Positions 10,182 through 18,951 of a DNA stretch of 64,000 bases are shown here, piece after piece. The stretch's first letter is position 1; every line of letters starts with the position of its first letter. Below the pieces are notes generated by a model. That model saw only the letters and a program-made list of their open reading frames with translations, was not told the DNA's origin and did not search any database. The translations under genes and the position numbers were made by a program. The stretch spans positions 112,136 to 176,135 of the forward strand of contig NZ_FQUY01000003.1 in assembly GCF_900129195.1 (NCBI RefSeq), written 5' to 3'. This stretch comes from Desulforamulus putei DSM 12395. Lineage in GTDB: Bacteria; Bacillota; Desulfotomaculia; Desulfotomaculales; Desulfotomaculaceae.

Positions 10182-11633
10182 TTGATCAATCAAAATGATT
10201 TAAAGGAAGTACTCAGTGTCGCTTTATCCAATGGGGGCGACTTTGCTGATATTTTTCTTGAAGAGAAACAGACAACCGGCATCGGCATGGAAGCCGGGAG
10301 AATTGAGCGGGTAAGTTCCGGTTTGGATGCCGGGGCCGGCATCCGGGTGCTGTCCGGTGAGGCCACAGCCTATGCCTATACAAACGATACCAGCAAGGAA
10401 GGACTGCTGGAAGCAGCCAGGATTGTCAGCCATGCCGCCCAGGGGGGTAAAAAGGATCTAAATTTGGATCTTACAACTGTAAAACCCCTGGTTAACTTCG
10501 AAATTAAAACCCGCCCGGAAAGTGTTCCCACTTCCGGCAAGGTAGAACTGGTAAAAAGGGTGGATAGGGCTGCCCGGGCCGTTGATAATGAAAAGATTAA
10601 GCAGGTGATTGTAGGTTACGGAGATACGGTGCAGAAAGTCACCATTGCCAACAGCGAAGGCACCTATGTAGAGGATGAAAGAGTACGTACCCGCCTGGTG
10701 GTGAATGTGGTGGCCTCGGAAAACGGGAATATCCAAACAGGCTACGATGCAGTGGGGAGCCTGGCCGGTTTTGAACTATTTGAGCAATATAACCCTGAGG
10801 AATTGGCCAGGGTTGCGGCCCGGCGGGCGGTGAATATGCTGAGCGCGCGCCCGGCGCCCTCCGGCAAAATGCCGGTGGTGATGGCCGGGGAAGCCGGCGG
10901 CACCATGGTCCATGAGGCCTGCGGCCACGGCCTGGAGGCAGACCTGGAGCAAAGACAACTGTCGGTATACGCCGGCAAAAAGGGCCAGCCGGTGGCCAGC
11001 CCATTAATCACGGTCATCGACGATGCTACCCTGCCCAACCGTTACGGTTCTTACCGTTTTGACGATGAAGGGGTTCCTTCCCGCAAAGTAACCCTGATTG
11101 AAAAGGGAATTTTAACAGATTATCTTTACGACCGCCTCACCGCCGGCAAAGAAAAACGGGAATCCAACGGCCACGGACGCCGGGAGTCCTACCAGCACAA
11201 ACCCCTGCCCCGGATGGCCAACACATATATTGCCCCGGGCAAGGAAGACCCGGACAAAATCATTAAAGATTATAAAAGCGGCCTGCTGGTGAAAAAAATG
11301 GGCGGCGGGCAGGTAAATACCACCACCGGAGATTTTGTATTTGACGTGGCCGAAGGCTACTTAATTCAAGACGGGGAAATCGGCCCGCTGGTGCGCGGCG
11401 CCACCCTCACCGGCAACGGCCCGGAGGTTTTGCGGCTGGTGGAACGGGTGGGCTCCGACCTGGGCTTTACCATCGGCACCTGCGGCAAGGACGGTCAGGG
11501 TGCCCCGGTTTCGGATGCCCAGCCAACCATGGCCATCAAAGAATTGATTGTGGGGGGGACGGCTCACGGGTCTGGCGATAAGCAGCTGAGCCGCCGGCTT
11601 ACTGCCGGTTATGGTAAAATAAGGCGCATATAG
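10182..11633 (+). CDS. tldD: Metalloprotease TldD
   Basis: TldD and TldE form a zinc metalloprotease that degrades unfolded peptides and in some bacteria matures modified peptides. The sequence carries the HEACGHGLEAD motif (bases about 10910-10945), the zinc-binding HExxxH of TldD, which is lacking in its partner. Start TTG 10182 follows AGGAGGG with an 8-base spacer and gives 483 aa, close to family length; an ATG at 10083 would add 33 non-conserved residues. The partner gene lies 14 kb away at 25971, split off by T4P cluster 2. GC content rises markedly in the second half of the gene. A GC hairpin and a repeat follow directly. Confidence 0.9.
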   Translation: MINQNDLKEVLSVALSNGGDFADIFLEEKQTTGIGMEAGRIERVSSGLDAGAGIRVLSGEATAYAYTNDTSKEGLLEAARIVSHAAQGGKKDLNLDLTTVKPLVNFEIKTRPESVPTSGKVELVKRVDRAARAVDNEKIKQVIVGYGDTVQKVTIANSEGTYVEDERVRTRLVVNVVASENGNIQTGYDAVGSLAGFELFEQYNPEELARVAARRAVNMLSARPAPSGKMPVVMAGEAGGTMVHEACGHGLEADLEQRQLSVYAGKKGQPVASPLITVIDDATLPNRYGSYRFDDEGVPSRKVTLIEKGILTDYLYDRLTAGKEKRESNGHGRRESYQHKPLPRMANTYIAPGKEDPDKIIKDYKSGLLVKKMGGGQVNTTTGDFVFDVAEGYLIQDGEIGPLVRGATLTGNGPEVLRLVERVGSDLGFTIGTCGKDGQGAPVSDAQPTMAIKELIVGGTAHGSGDKQLSRRLTAGYGKIRRI

Positions 11634-11640
11634 CACACTG

Positions 11641-11660
11641 AAACGGCCGCAAGGCCGTTT
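11641..11660 (+). terminator. GC-rich hairpin after tldD
   Basis: AAACGGCC-gcaa-GGCCGTTT is a perfect 8-bp stem with a GCAA tetraloop, just after the tldD stop. Its poly-T tail is short (TTTCTG), so termination may be incomplete. The repeat element at 11661 begins at its last base. Confidence 0.55.
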
Positions 11661-11790
11661 CTGACTGTAAACAAAGACTGCAAAACAATGTCAAGGTGGT
11701 TTTATGATCCCCTGCCGACGACTTGTCGAAGCACCGGTAACAGCACTTGATGAGCGAAGGAGCCATTGGGGTGGCGCCCACAGGACGTGG
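11661..11790 (+). repeat. Truncated copy (A) of an inverted-terminal-repeat element
   Basis: The stretch begins with CTGACTGTAAACAAAG and matches bases 25575-25706 with about three mismatches over some 120 bases. It stops at CAGGACGTGG, where the other copy continues into its mirror-image half. So this copy keeps only the left half. It follows tldD, while the other copy precedes tldE. Both copies contain a short reverse-strand open frame that I regard as chance. Confidence 0.8.
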
Positions 11791-11883
11791 ATTTTTAACA
11801 AAGTTTTTAATTATGCAAAGTAGGAATTTTAAATTGTGTGACGAAAATAATTACAAGCAAGGCAATAAATAACAGACGCTATA

Positions 11884-12011
11884 CAAAAGGCAAACTCTTT
11901 GAAAAAAGAGGACGCAAAGCCACGGGCCTAAGGACATTTGTCTATGGCGGCCGGGTTGCCTTAGGTATGCTGCTATCCAAAACCTAAGTTAAATTAGAGT
12001 TTTGGTTTTTT
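11884..12011 (+). ncRNA. Cyclic di-GMP-I (GEMM-I) riboswitch with terminator platform
   Basis: The aptamer spans about 11884-11962. It has the family marks in order: AAGGCAAAC, a stem closed by a GAAA tetraloop (CTCTTT-GAAA-AAAGAG), GACGCAAAGCCAC, GGGCCTAAGG, then TATGGCGGCCGGGTTGCC. P1 can form from AAGGCAA (11887-11893) and TTGCCTT (11956-11962). Downstream, CCAAAAC (11977-11983) and GTTTTGG (11999-12005) plus six T form an intrinsic terminator. A competing stem pairs CTTAGGT (11960-11966) with ACCTAAG (11982-11988) and overlaps both P1 and the terminator. On that geometry c-di-GMP binding would favour termination, but the direction is inference. The gene controlled is pilB, 24 bases downstream, and probably all of T4P cluster 2. 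Confidence 0.92.
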
Positions 12012-12035
12012 CATTTTCACCTTAAAACAGGGGTA

Positions 12036-13718
12036 ATGGCGATGAAATTCACCCGCAGTTTTTTAGGAACCTGGCTGGTTAACGAAGGAATCATCACCCA
12101 GAAACAACTGGAGGAAGCCCTGGCCTACCAAAAATCAAATAAAGACAAGTCACTGGTCCTGGGCAAAGCCCTGGTACAGCTGGGTTATTGTTCGGAAGAC
12201 GATATTGCCAGGGTAATTGCCAAGCATGCCGGGGTACCCTTTGTGTCCCTGGAAAAATATAATATTGACCCGGCGGCGCTGGCTGCCTTGCCGCTGGAAG
12301 CCGTTAAGCGTTACCGGGCGCTGCCCATCGGGTTTGCCGAAGGCAAGCTGGTGGTGGCTATGCAAAAGCCCACCGACATCATGGCCATTGATGACTTGCG
12401 GGTGTTGGCCGGCTACGACATCAAACCGGTATTTGCACCGGACAGTGAGCTGGAAGTGGCCATCGAAAAATACAGCCGCAGCAGCATGGAGTTTAGCCAA
12501 ACAGAAGAAGAAGCGGCGCCGGTCACTGAATTATTTGCCGAACCGGAAGATACCGGCCAGCCGGCGGTGCAGCTGGCCAACCTGATACTAACCCAGGCGG
12601 TCAGTGCCAATGCCAGCGACGTGCATATCGAACGCTATGAAAAACACATGCGGGTTCGTTTCAGAATTGACGGCGTGCTGCACGATATAATGGAGCCCCC
12701 TGTAAAAATGCACGCTTCCCTGGTTTCCCGCATTAAAGTGATGGCTAATATGGACATTGCCGACCGGCGCGTACCCCAGGACGGGCGCATGTCCGTAAAA
12801 ATAGAAGGAAAGCCCATCGATATAAGGGTAGCTTCCCTGCCCACCAGCTTCGGAGAAAGATTAACCCTCCGGCTGCTGGACAGTTCGGCCCGCCGCATCA
12901 GCCTGGAAGAATTAGGGCTGTCCCCGGCGGTATTGGAACGCTTCCGGGAAGCCATTAAACTGCCCTATGGTTTTATCCTGGTCACCGGCCCCACCGGCAG
13001 CGGCAAAAGCACCACCCTGTACGCCGGCCTTAATGCGGTGGATCGGGTGAGCAAGAATGTCATTACCGTGGAAGACCCGGTGGAATACCGGATGGAAGGC
13101 ATTAACCAAATTCAAATTAACCCGCAGGCCGGCCTTACCTTTGCTTCCGGGCTGCGTTCCATACTGCGCAGCGACCCTGACGTTATCATGGTGGGTGAAA
13201 TTCGCGACCATGAAACAGCCAAAATTGCCATTGAATCTGCCATGACCGGCCACATGGTCTTTTCTACCCTGCATACCAACGATGCCCCGGGGGCCATCAG
13301 CCGGTTAACCGAGATGGGTATCGAACCTTTCTTAACGGCTTCTTCGCTGGTGTGTGTGCTGGCCCAGCGTTTGGCCAGGATCTTATGCAGCCATTGCAAG
13401 GAAAAGATTGAACTGACCCCGCAGGACCTGGCCCATGTGCCTGATTTTCCCATAGACCCCGGAAGCAACCGGATAACCCTCTATAAGCCCAGGGGCTGCA
13501 TGCGTTGCAGCAATACCGGCTACCGGGGCCGCACAGGCATTTATGAATTACTTATTGTCAGTGAAACAATCCAGCGTTTAACCCTGGCACGGGCCTCGGC
13601 CAGGGAAATTAAACAAGCAGCCCTGGCCGAGGGCATGGTTACCCTGCGCCAGGACGGCTTGCTTAAGGTGAAACAAGGTATCACTTCCCTGGAGGAAGTG
13701 TTAAGGGTGGTCGTTTAA
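12036..13718 (+). CDS. pilB: Type IV pilus extension ATPase PilB with MshEN-like N-domain (cluster 2)
   Basis: This 560-residue extension ATPase is the first gene after the riboswitch. Residues about 8-150 form an MshEN/GspE-N type domain with two motif-like repeats, LGTWLVNEGIITQKQLEEAL and VLGKALVQLGYCSEDDIARV. This domain binds c-di-GMP in MshE, though the Arg before the first LG is Phe here. Walker A GPTGSGKST is at 318-326, Walker B DPDVIMVGEIRD follows, and the zinc module CSHC/CMRC is at about 446-490. ATG 12036 follows AGGGG; a second ATG two codons on is equally possible. pilT starts two bases after its stop. GC is higher than in the cluster 1 paralogue. Confidence 0.94.
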   Translation: MAMKFTRSFLGTWLVNEGIITQKQLEEALAYQKSNKDKSLVLGKALVQLGYCSEDDIARVIAKHAGVPFVSLEKYNIDPAALAALPLEAVKRYRALPIGFAEGKLVVAMQKPTDIMAIDDLRVLAGYDIKPVFAPDSELEVAIEKYSRSSMEFSQTEEEAAPVTELFAEPEDTGQPAVQLANLILTQAVSANASDVHIERYEKHMRVRFRIDGVLHDIMEPPVKMHASLVSRIKVMANMDIADRRVPQDGRMSVKIEGKPIDIRVASLPTSFGERLTLRLLDSSARRISLEELGLSPAVLERFREAIKLPYGFILVTGPTGSGKSTTLYAGLNAVDRVSKNVITVEDPVEYRMEGINQIQINPQAGLTFASGLRSILRSDPDVIMVGEIRDHETAKIAIESAMTGHMVFSTLHTNDAPGAISRLTEMGIEPFLTASSLVCVLAQRLARILCSHCKEKIELTPQDLAHVPDFPIDPGSNRITLYKPRGCMRCSNTGYRGRTGIYELLIVSETIQRLTLARASAREIKQAALAEGMVTLRQDGLLKVKQGITSLEEVLRVVV

Positions 13719-13719
13719 A

Positions 13720-14802
13720 TTGAGCGAACAAGCATTGCCGCACATCAATGAAATACTGGCCCGTACCGTCCGGATGAACGGTTCGGATCTGCACCTGAAC
13801 GTAGGAACGCCGCCGGTGGTACGGGTATTCGGCGAACTGGTCAGGATGGCCGACCTGCCCTGTTTATTGCCCCAGGATGTGCAAAATTTAATTTACCCCA
13901 TTTTACAACCCCACTACCGGGAACAGTTGGAAAAAGACCTGGAACTGGATTTTGCTTATTCAATTGCCGGCGTTGGGCGTTTTCGCGGTAACATTATGTG
14001 GCAAAGGGGCACGCTGGCGGCCAACTTCCGGGTAGTAGCCATGCAGATTCCCCGCCTGGAGGACCTTGGGTTACCGCCTTCGGTGAAAGAGCTGGCCCGC
14101 CTGCCCCGGGGCTTGGTGCTGGTTACCGGGCCCACCGGCAGCGGCAAATCAACCACCCTGGCAGCCATCATTGACGTGATTAACCGGGAGAGAAGCTGCA
14201 ATATTGTAACCATCGAGAATCCCATTGAATTTTTGCACAGCCATCAAAAATCCATTATTAAACAGCGGGAGGTGGGGGTGGATACCCATTCTTTTGCCAG
14301 CGCCCTAAGGCATGTGTTGCGTCACGACCCGGACGTTATTCTGGTGGGGGAAATGCGTGACCGGGAAAGCATTGCCATAGCCCTCACCGCTGCGGAAACC
14401 GGGCACCTGGTGTTTTCCACCCTGCACACCCAGACCGCGGCCCTGGCCGTCCACCGCATTGTGGATGTGTTTGCTGACAGCATGCGTAACCAGATTAGGC
14501 AGCAGCTGGCCGATTCACTGCAGGGTATTATTGCCCAGCAGTTAATTCCCCGGGCGGACGGCCAGGGCAGGGTGGCGGCGGTGGAGTTGCTGCTCAGCAC
14601 GCCCGCTGTCAGAAACCTGATTCGTGAAGGCAAGGAACACCAGCTTTATACCGTTATGCAAACAGCCCGGGCAGCCGGCATGCAGACCATGGATCAAGCC
14701 CTGGCCAACTTGTGCCTGACCGGACGGATCAGCCGCAGCATGGCCCTGGAGCGCTGTGTAGACAAGGTGGAGCTGGAACGTGCCATCAGCAGGGGTTTTT
14801 AA
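13720..14802 (+). CDS. pilT: Type IV pilus retraction ATPase PilT (cluster 2)
   Basis: This 360-residue retraction ATPase shows the N-terminal GSDLHLN motif at about residues 21-27, Walker A GPTGSGKST at 137-145, the ENPIEF box (Asn in place of the Asp seen in the cluster 1 copy), Walker B DPDVILVGEMRD and the His box ETGHLVFSTLHT. No zinc module is present. TTG 13720 immediately follows the pilB stop, with only a weak upstream GGGTGG, so coupling to pilB translation is likely. The two PilT copies share motifs but differ over most of the rest, so cluster 2 does not look like a recent duplication of cluster 1. Confidence 0.93.
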   Translation: MSEQALPHINEILARTVRMNGSDLHLNVGTPPVVRVFGELVRMADLPCLLPQDVQNLIYPILQPHYREQLEKDLELDFAYSIAGVGRFRGNIMWQRGTLAANFRVVAMQIPRLEDLGLPPSVKELARLPRGLVLVTGPTGSGKSTTLAAIIDVINRERSCNIVTIENPIEFLHSHQKSIIKQREVGVDTHSFASALRHVLRHDPDVILVGEMRDRESIAIALTAAETGHLVFSTLHTQTAALAVHRIVDVFADSMRNQIRQQLADSLQGIIAQQLIPRADGQGRVAAVELLLSTPAVRNLIREGKEHQLYTVMQTARAAGMQTMDQALANLCLTGRISRSMALERCVDKVELERAISRGF

Positions 14803-14841
14803 TTAGTATTTTAAGTATTTAATTAAAAGCAGGTAGATAGT

Positions 14842-16050
14842 ATGCCGTTATATTCCTACCAGGTCATCGATAAAACAGGCAATCTGCTGGAGGGCCGGCT
14901 GGCAGCGGAAAGCCGGCAAGCGGCCGCCGACCGTTTAAGCCAAATGGGGTATGCCCCGGTTGAGATAAAGGAAATTAAAGACTCCCCCCTGCGTGGTTCT
15001 CTTTTAAAACGCAAAAAAGTAAAGCTGGGCGAACTGGCTTTTTTCAGCCGCCAGCTGGCGGCCATGCTGGCTTCCGGTATCCCCCTCACCCGCTGCCTGT
15101 ATACCCTCAGCGAGCAAACCGGCAATGCCTGGCTGGCCAGCTGCACCGGGGAAATAGCCCGCCGGGTGGAAGGCGGCATGAGCTTTTCGGAAGCACTGGG
15201 GGGCTACCCGGACATTTTTTCCGGCATGTACATAGAAATGATTAAAGCGGGCGAACTGGGGGGTGCTTTAAATGAAATTCTTCAGCGGCTGTCCCAGCAG
15301 CTGGAAAAAGAAAAATACCTGCGGGACAGCATCCGGTCCGCCACCTTTTACCCCTCGGTGGTCATTGTATTTGCTACCGTTATTGTACTGGCCATGATGT
15401 TTTGGGTGGTGCCGATATTTGTAGGATTTTTCCCCCAGCAGGCGGCGCTGCCCCTGCCCACCCGGCTGGTGGTGGGTTTCAGCAGCTCACTGCGCTAATT
15501 CTGGTATTTCTACCTGTTGGGGCTGGCGGCCATCATTGGGGGGATGCGGTGGTATGTCAACAGCCCCGCCGGCAGTCGCGCCTGGGATAAGATTAAATTT
15601 CGTCTGCCTGTCTTTGGTGACCTCTTTAAAAAAGCCACCGTTGCCCGCTTCTGCCGCACCCTGTCAACCCTTTTAGGCGGCGGCATTCCGGTACTGCAGG
15701 CCCTGGCAGCGGCCGGGCCGGCCTCCGGCAGCAGCCAGGTGGCGGAAACCGTCAAACAGGCGGCGGTGGGTATCCAGGAGGGCCAGAGCATTGCTGCCCC
15801 GCTTAAGAAAAGCGGTTTTTTCCCGCCCATGGTTATTAACATGGTGTCGGTGGGTGAAGAAACCGGCCAGCTGGCTGCCCTGCTGGGGCGGGTGGCAGAT
15901 TTTTACGAAGAAGAAGTGGCCACCGTCACCAAGGAACTAACCGCCCTGATTGAGCCGTTGCTGCTTATCTTTGTGGGTTTCATCATCGGTGCCATTGTAA
16001 TTGCCATCTACCTGCCCATCTTTACGGTGGTTACCTCGGTGGGCAGATGA
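14842..16050 (+). pseudogene. pilC: Type IV pilus platform protein PilC (cluster 2), interrupted by an in-frame stop
   Basis: Two open stretches, 14842-15498 and 15499-16050, are in the same frame and together make one 402-residue PilC with both GspF domains. They are split only by TAA at 15496-15498, directly after SSSLR and before FWYFYLLGL. The stop falls in the loop before the middle membrane segment. The first part keeps the FSRQLAAMLASGIP motif and the second keeps FCRTLSTLLGGGIP, so both halves remain conserved and no frameshift is involved. It may be a true nonsense mutation, a sequencing error, or read through. A functional PilC is required for any T4P, so either this cluster is inactive or the cluster 1 PilC substitutes. 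The ATG at 14842 begins the usual MPLYSYQV. pilM overlaps the end by four bases. Confidence 0.85.
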
Positions 16051-17093
16051 GTGTTTTATGTCAAATTAAACCGCGATACGGAGCTGAATGGAAAAGCATG
16101 GGATTTTTTACAAACCCGGGAGCTGTGGGAGTAGAAATAGATACCGGTGTTATTCGGGCGGTGGAACTGAAGGGCAGCGGCCGGGCGGTCTCCCTGGCGG
16201 CGGCCGGTCAAATAGATATTCCGCTGCCGGCGGTATCCGAAGGGGTGGTGGCACAGGCGGCTGTGGTTGCCGGGGCCCTGCGGGAGCTCTGGTCCCGCTG
16301 CGGTATCAGCAAACAGCGTGTGGTGCTGGGAATTTGCAATCAAAATGTGTTTATGCGCATTGCCACCCTACCTAAAATACCGGAAAAAAAGTTAGCCCAG
16401 GCCCTGCGTTTCCAGGCCGGCCAGTATTTCCCTGTCAACATCTCCCAACTGGTTTTTGATTATGCCCTGCTGGGCGAGGTAAGCAAAGCCAAGGCAGCAG
16501 AACTGGAAGTTTTGCTGGTGGCCTCCCGGCGGGATATCGTGCAAACCAACCTGCAGGCCCTGGAGGCTGCCGGCCTGCAGACCGAGATACTGGATATTTC
16601 CTATCTGGCCCTGCTGCGCACCCTGTCGGCCACCCAGCGTTCGGATACCCTGGTGCTGGTTGATATTGCCAACGGGTTAACAACCATTCAACTGGTTAGC
16701 CGGGGAGTACCCAGGTTTTCCAGAGTAATTGCCCACTCCTTAATCACTTATGCCGGCGAAGCTGACCTTGCCCTGCAAGAAGCAGCTCTCTTGTCCCGGC
16801 CGCCGGACGGGGATTGGCTTGTTACCCTGGCCAATGAAATTCGTTCCTCGGTAAGCTACTACCTTGCCCAGGGCAATGCCGGTATGGTTAATTCGGTGCT
16901 GCTTAGCGGCCGCGGAGCCCGCCTTAAGGGACTGCCGGAACGGCTGCAGGAAGAACTGGAAGTGCCGGTGGAAGTGCTGGATCCTTTACAAAACCTCAGC
17001 CAATCTTTACCGGCCAGCGGCGTCGATTTAGGAGCGGCAGGAGCAGACTTTGCGGTGTGCATCGGCCTGGCCCTGCGGGGATTGGGGGCTTAA
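16047..17093 (+). CDS. pilM: Type IV pilus assembly protein PilM (cluster 2)
   Basis: This actin-like protein has the N-terminal motif VGVEIDTGVIRAVEL, the central LVDIANGLTTIQLV phosphate motif and the late SVLLSGRGARLKGL motif. The central VLGICNQNVFMRIATLPKIP segment with FQAGQYFPVNI is the most typical PilM stretch. ATG 16047 overlaps the pilC stop (ATGA) and gives 348 aa; ATG 16098, which begins MGFFTNPG, is also plausible and would trim 17 non-conserved residues. pilN begins two bases after the stop. Confidence 0.85.
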   Translation: MSVLCQIKPRYGAEWKSMGFFTNPGAVGVEIDTGVIRAVELKGSGRAVSLAAAGQIDIPLPAVSEGVVAQAAVVAGALRELWSRCGISKQRVVLGICNQNVFMRIATLPKIPEKKLAQALRFQAGQYFPVNISQLVFDYALLGEVSKAKAAELEVLLVASRRDIVQTNLQALEAAGLQTEILDISYLALLRTLSATQRSDTLVLVDIANGLTTIQLVSRGVPRFSRVIAHSLITYAGEADLALQEAALLSRPPDGDWLVTLANEIRSSVSYYLAQGNAGMVNSVLLSGRGARLKGLPERLQEELEVPVEVLDPLQNLSQSLPASGVDLGAAGADFAVCIGLALRGLGA

Positions 17094-17095
17094 CA

Positions 17096-17734
17096 ATGGA
17101 TATCAAAATCAACCTGCTGCCTCCGGAAATACTGCAGCAGCGGCAGCGCTTACGGCGGCAGAAAAAAATCCTGGCGGCCGGCCTGGTGATTTTGTGCTTT
17201 CTGGTGGGCGTGTATGCTGCGCTGCACCTGGCTGTCCTGCAAGCCCGGCAGGAGATGGCCCGGCTGCAGGCCGATCAACAGGCCCTGCAAAAAGACATGG
17301 CCGCTTACCGGCCCTATGAACAATTACAGGCGCAGACCAACCGGCTAACCGGCCTGTACCGTACCGCCATGGGCACGCCGCCGGACTATTATAAAATTTT
17401 AGAGGGCATCGGCCTAGCCATTCCGCCGGATGTCTGGCTGACGGATTTTCAGGCCGCATACCAAACCGGCGGGGCGGCGGGGGCCCCGGATGCCGGCGGG
17501 CAGCCGGCAGCGCCAAAGGGTGAAATGGTAATCCGGGGCAACGCCCTTAACCACGCGGCGGTGGCCCGCTGGTTAACAGATTTGCAACAAATTCCCGGCT
17601 TGGCCGACATCCGCTGCCGGTTTATTGATCAAGCAGACCCGGCGAGTCCCTACAGCCGCTTTGAGATTAAGGCGGTCCTGTCGGCCGGCCAAGGGCCGTC
17701 CTTAAGTCAGGGCAAGGCAGGTGGTTTGCCATAG
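17096..17734 (+). CDS. pilN: Type IV pilus assembly protein PilN (cluster 2)
   Basis: The N-terminus MDIKINLLPPEIL is the PilM-binding motif that fixes ATG 17096 as the start. A membrane helix runs from about residue 24 to 44, then a coiled coil, then the external domain. The linker near residues 125-140 is unusually rich in Ala, Gly and Pro. The product is 212 aa. The start lies two bases after pilM ends. Its stop TAG overlaps the probable ATA start of pilO. Confidence 0.85.
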   Translation: MDIKINLLPPEILQQRQRLRRQKKILAAGLVILCFLVGVYAALHLAVLQARQEMARLQADQQALQKDMAAYRPYEQLQAQTNRLTGLYRTAMGTPPDYYKILEGIGLAIPPDVWLTDFQAAYQTGGAAGAPDAGGQPAAPKGEMVIRGNALNHAAVARWLTDLQQIPGLADIRCRFIDQADPASPYSRFEIKAVLSAGQGPSLSQGKAGGLP

Positions 17735-18270
17735 CAGAAAGAACCCTGTCCAAAGAAAAAATTACACTCATTATTGGCGCCGCGGCCCTGGTTGTGATGC
17801 TGTTGCTGGTTTACAGCCAGTTCAGCACCCTGCGGGCGGTGCGGCAGCAGGTGACGGCCCAGCAGGACGCCCTGCAGCAGGCCCGGCTGCGGCTGCAGGC
17901 ATTGGCACAGGTCAAAGGTCAGGCGGACCGCTTGCAGCAGCAATTGTCAACCCTGCAGGGGCTGCTGCCCGACCGGCCGGACGAAGGCGGGCTGCTTGCC
18001 GAATGGCAGGGCATGGCCAATGACTGTGGCCTGCAACTGCTGCAGGTGCAATTTGCCGACTACCTCCAGCAAAAAGAATATGTGGAGATGCCGGTAACCA
18101 TTGTTCTGGAAGGACAGTATGAAGGCCTGCTGGCTTTTTTGATGGATCTGCAGCAGGGCACCCGGGCTGTCAAAGTTAAGGAAATAAAAATCGGCAAAGG
18201 CAGACAGGAAGCGCCGCTAATGAGGGTGGAGCTGACCGCCGCTGTTTTTTATACCGGGCAACTAAAGTAA
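17731..18270 (+). CDS. pilO: Type IV pilus assembly protein PilO (cluster 2), probable ATA start
   Basis: The conserved PilO opening ERTLSKEKITLIIGAAALVV is encoded from 17737, with the membrane helix right after it, so translation must begin before that. No ATG, GTG or TTG lies in the right place. The codon at 17731 is ATA, preceded by GCAGGTGG with a 6-base spacer, just where an ATG overlapping the pilN stop would be expected. ATA is a rare permitted start, so this may be low-level initiation or a mutated ATG. The downstream GTG at 17794 would delete half the membrane helix. The rest has the coiled coil and the ferredoxin-like domain with LEGQYEGLLAFLMDLQQ. About 179 aa. Confidence 0.75.
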   Translation: MAERTLSKEKITLIIGAAALVVMLLLVYSQFSTLRAVRQQVTAQQDALQQARLRLQALAQVKGQADRLQQQLSTLQGLLPDRPDEGGLLAEWQGMANDCGLQLLQVQFADYLQQKEYVEMPVTIVLEGQYEGLLAFLMDLQQGTRAVKVKEIKIGKGRQEAPLMRVELTAAVFYTGQLK

Positions 18271-18321
18271 TTTACCAAGCCATTAGGCCAGCAATAACCG
18301 TCAGGAGGAACCGGTATCACC

Positions 18322-18951
18322 ATGGCAGATAACCGTATAAAAATAGATAAAGAGACAATTAAACAATTCTGGGCCCGGCTTAATGAAATTAAGGTGGAAG
18401 ATATAGTACCTTACATTAAGCAAAACAAGCGCCAATCTCTGCTGGCCGGCGGTGCTTTGCTTGTTCTTATTGGCCTTGTCCTGCTCATTAAATGGAATGT
18501 GGCTTTTTTCAACAGCCAGGCTGACCGGCCGGCCCCCGCCGGGGCAGGGTTAAACCAGGCCGGCTCCGCCGCTTCCCAACCCACCACCACTCTGTTGCCG
18601 GAAACCAAGCGAACCATGGAGGAACGCCCCCAGCCCAGGGATCCCTTCAGCGGCTCGCTGCAGCTGAAGGGTGTAATTACCGGCGGCGGTGGCGACAACC
18701 TGGCCATTATTGAAGCAGGCAACGTTTCTTATATTGTGGGGCCGGGCCAAGAACTGGCAGGCGGCCTGGTGGTGAAGGAAGTTAACAACAACTCGGTGGT
18801 TCTGCAAGCGGCAAGCGGCAAAATATATCTGGAATTCAACGGACGAGTGAAAAGGGAAGCATCGCCTGCAGCAGCCAAGCAGGATAAGCAAGCGGCGGGC
18901 GCGGCTGCCGCCCAACCGGCCGGCAGTCAAAACAAAGGGGGTGACAACTGA
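18322..18951 (+). CDS. PilP-like type IV pilus assembly protein (cluster 2)
   Basis: This 209-residue protein has a soluble N-terminal segment of about 38 residues, one membrane helix at about 39-58, a Pro/Ala/Thr-rich linker and a small beta domain at about 108-170. It begins with RDPFSGSLQLKGVITGG and continues IIEAGNVSYIVGPGQEL, the pattern of PilP/GspC HR-type domains. The C-terminus is a low-complexity Ala/Gln tail. ATG 18322 lies after AGGAGG. In diderm bacteria PilP links PilNO to the secretin; here the next gene is an STN-domain protein, overlapping in TGATG. Cluster 1 has no equivalent. Confidence 0.78.
   Translation: MADNRIKIDKETIKQFWARLNEIKVEDIVPYIKQNKRQSLLAGGALLVLIGLVLLIKWNVAFFNSQADRPAPAGAGLNQAGSAASQPTTTLLPETKRTMEERPQPRDPFSGSLQLKGVITGGGGDNLAIIEAGNVSYIVGPGQELAGGLVVKEVNNNSVVLQAASGKIYLEFNGRVKREASPAAAKQDKQAAGAAAAQPAGSQNKGGDN

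Noticed and set aside
10639..11038. Long reverse-strand open frames within tldD
   Set aside because: These are Pro/Arg/Ala-rich shadows produced by GC-rich coding sequence; the forward tldD frame has clear catalytic motifs.
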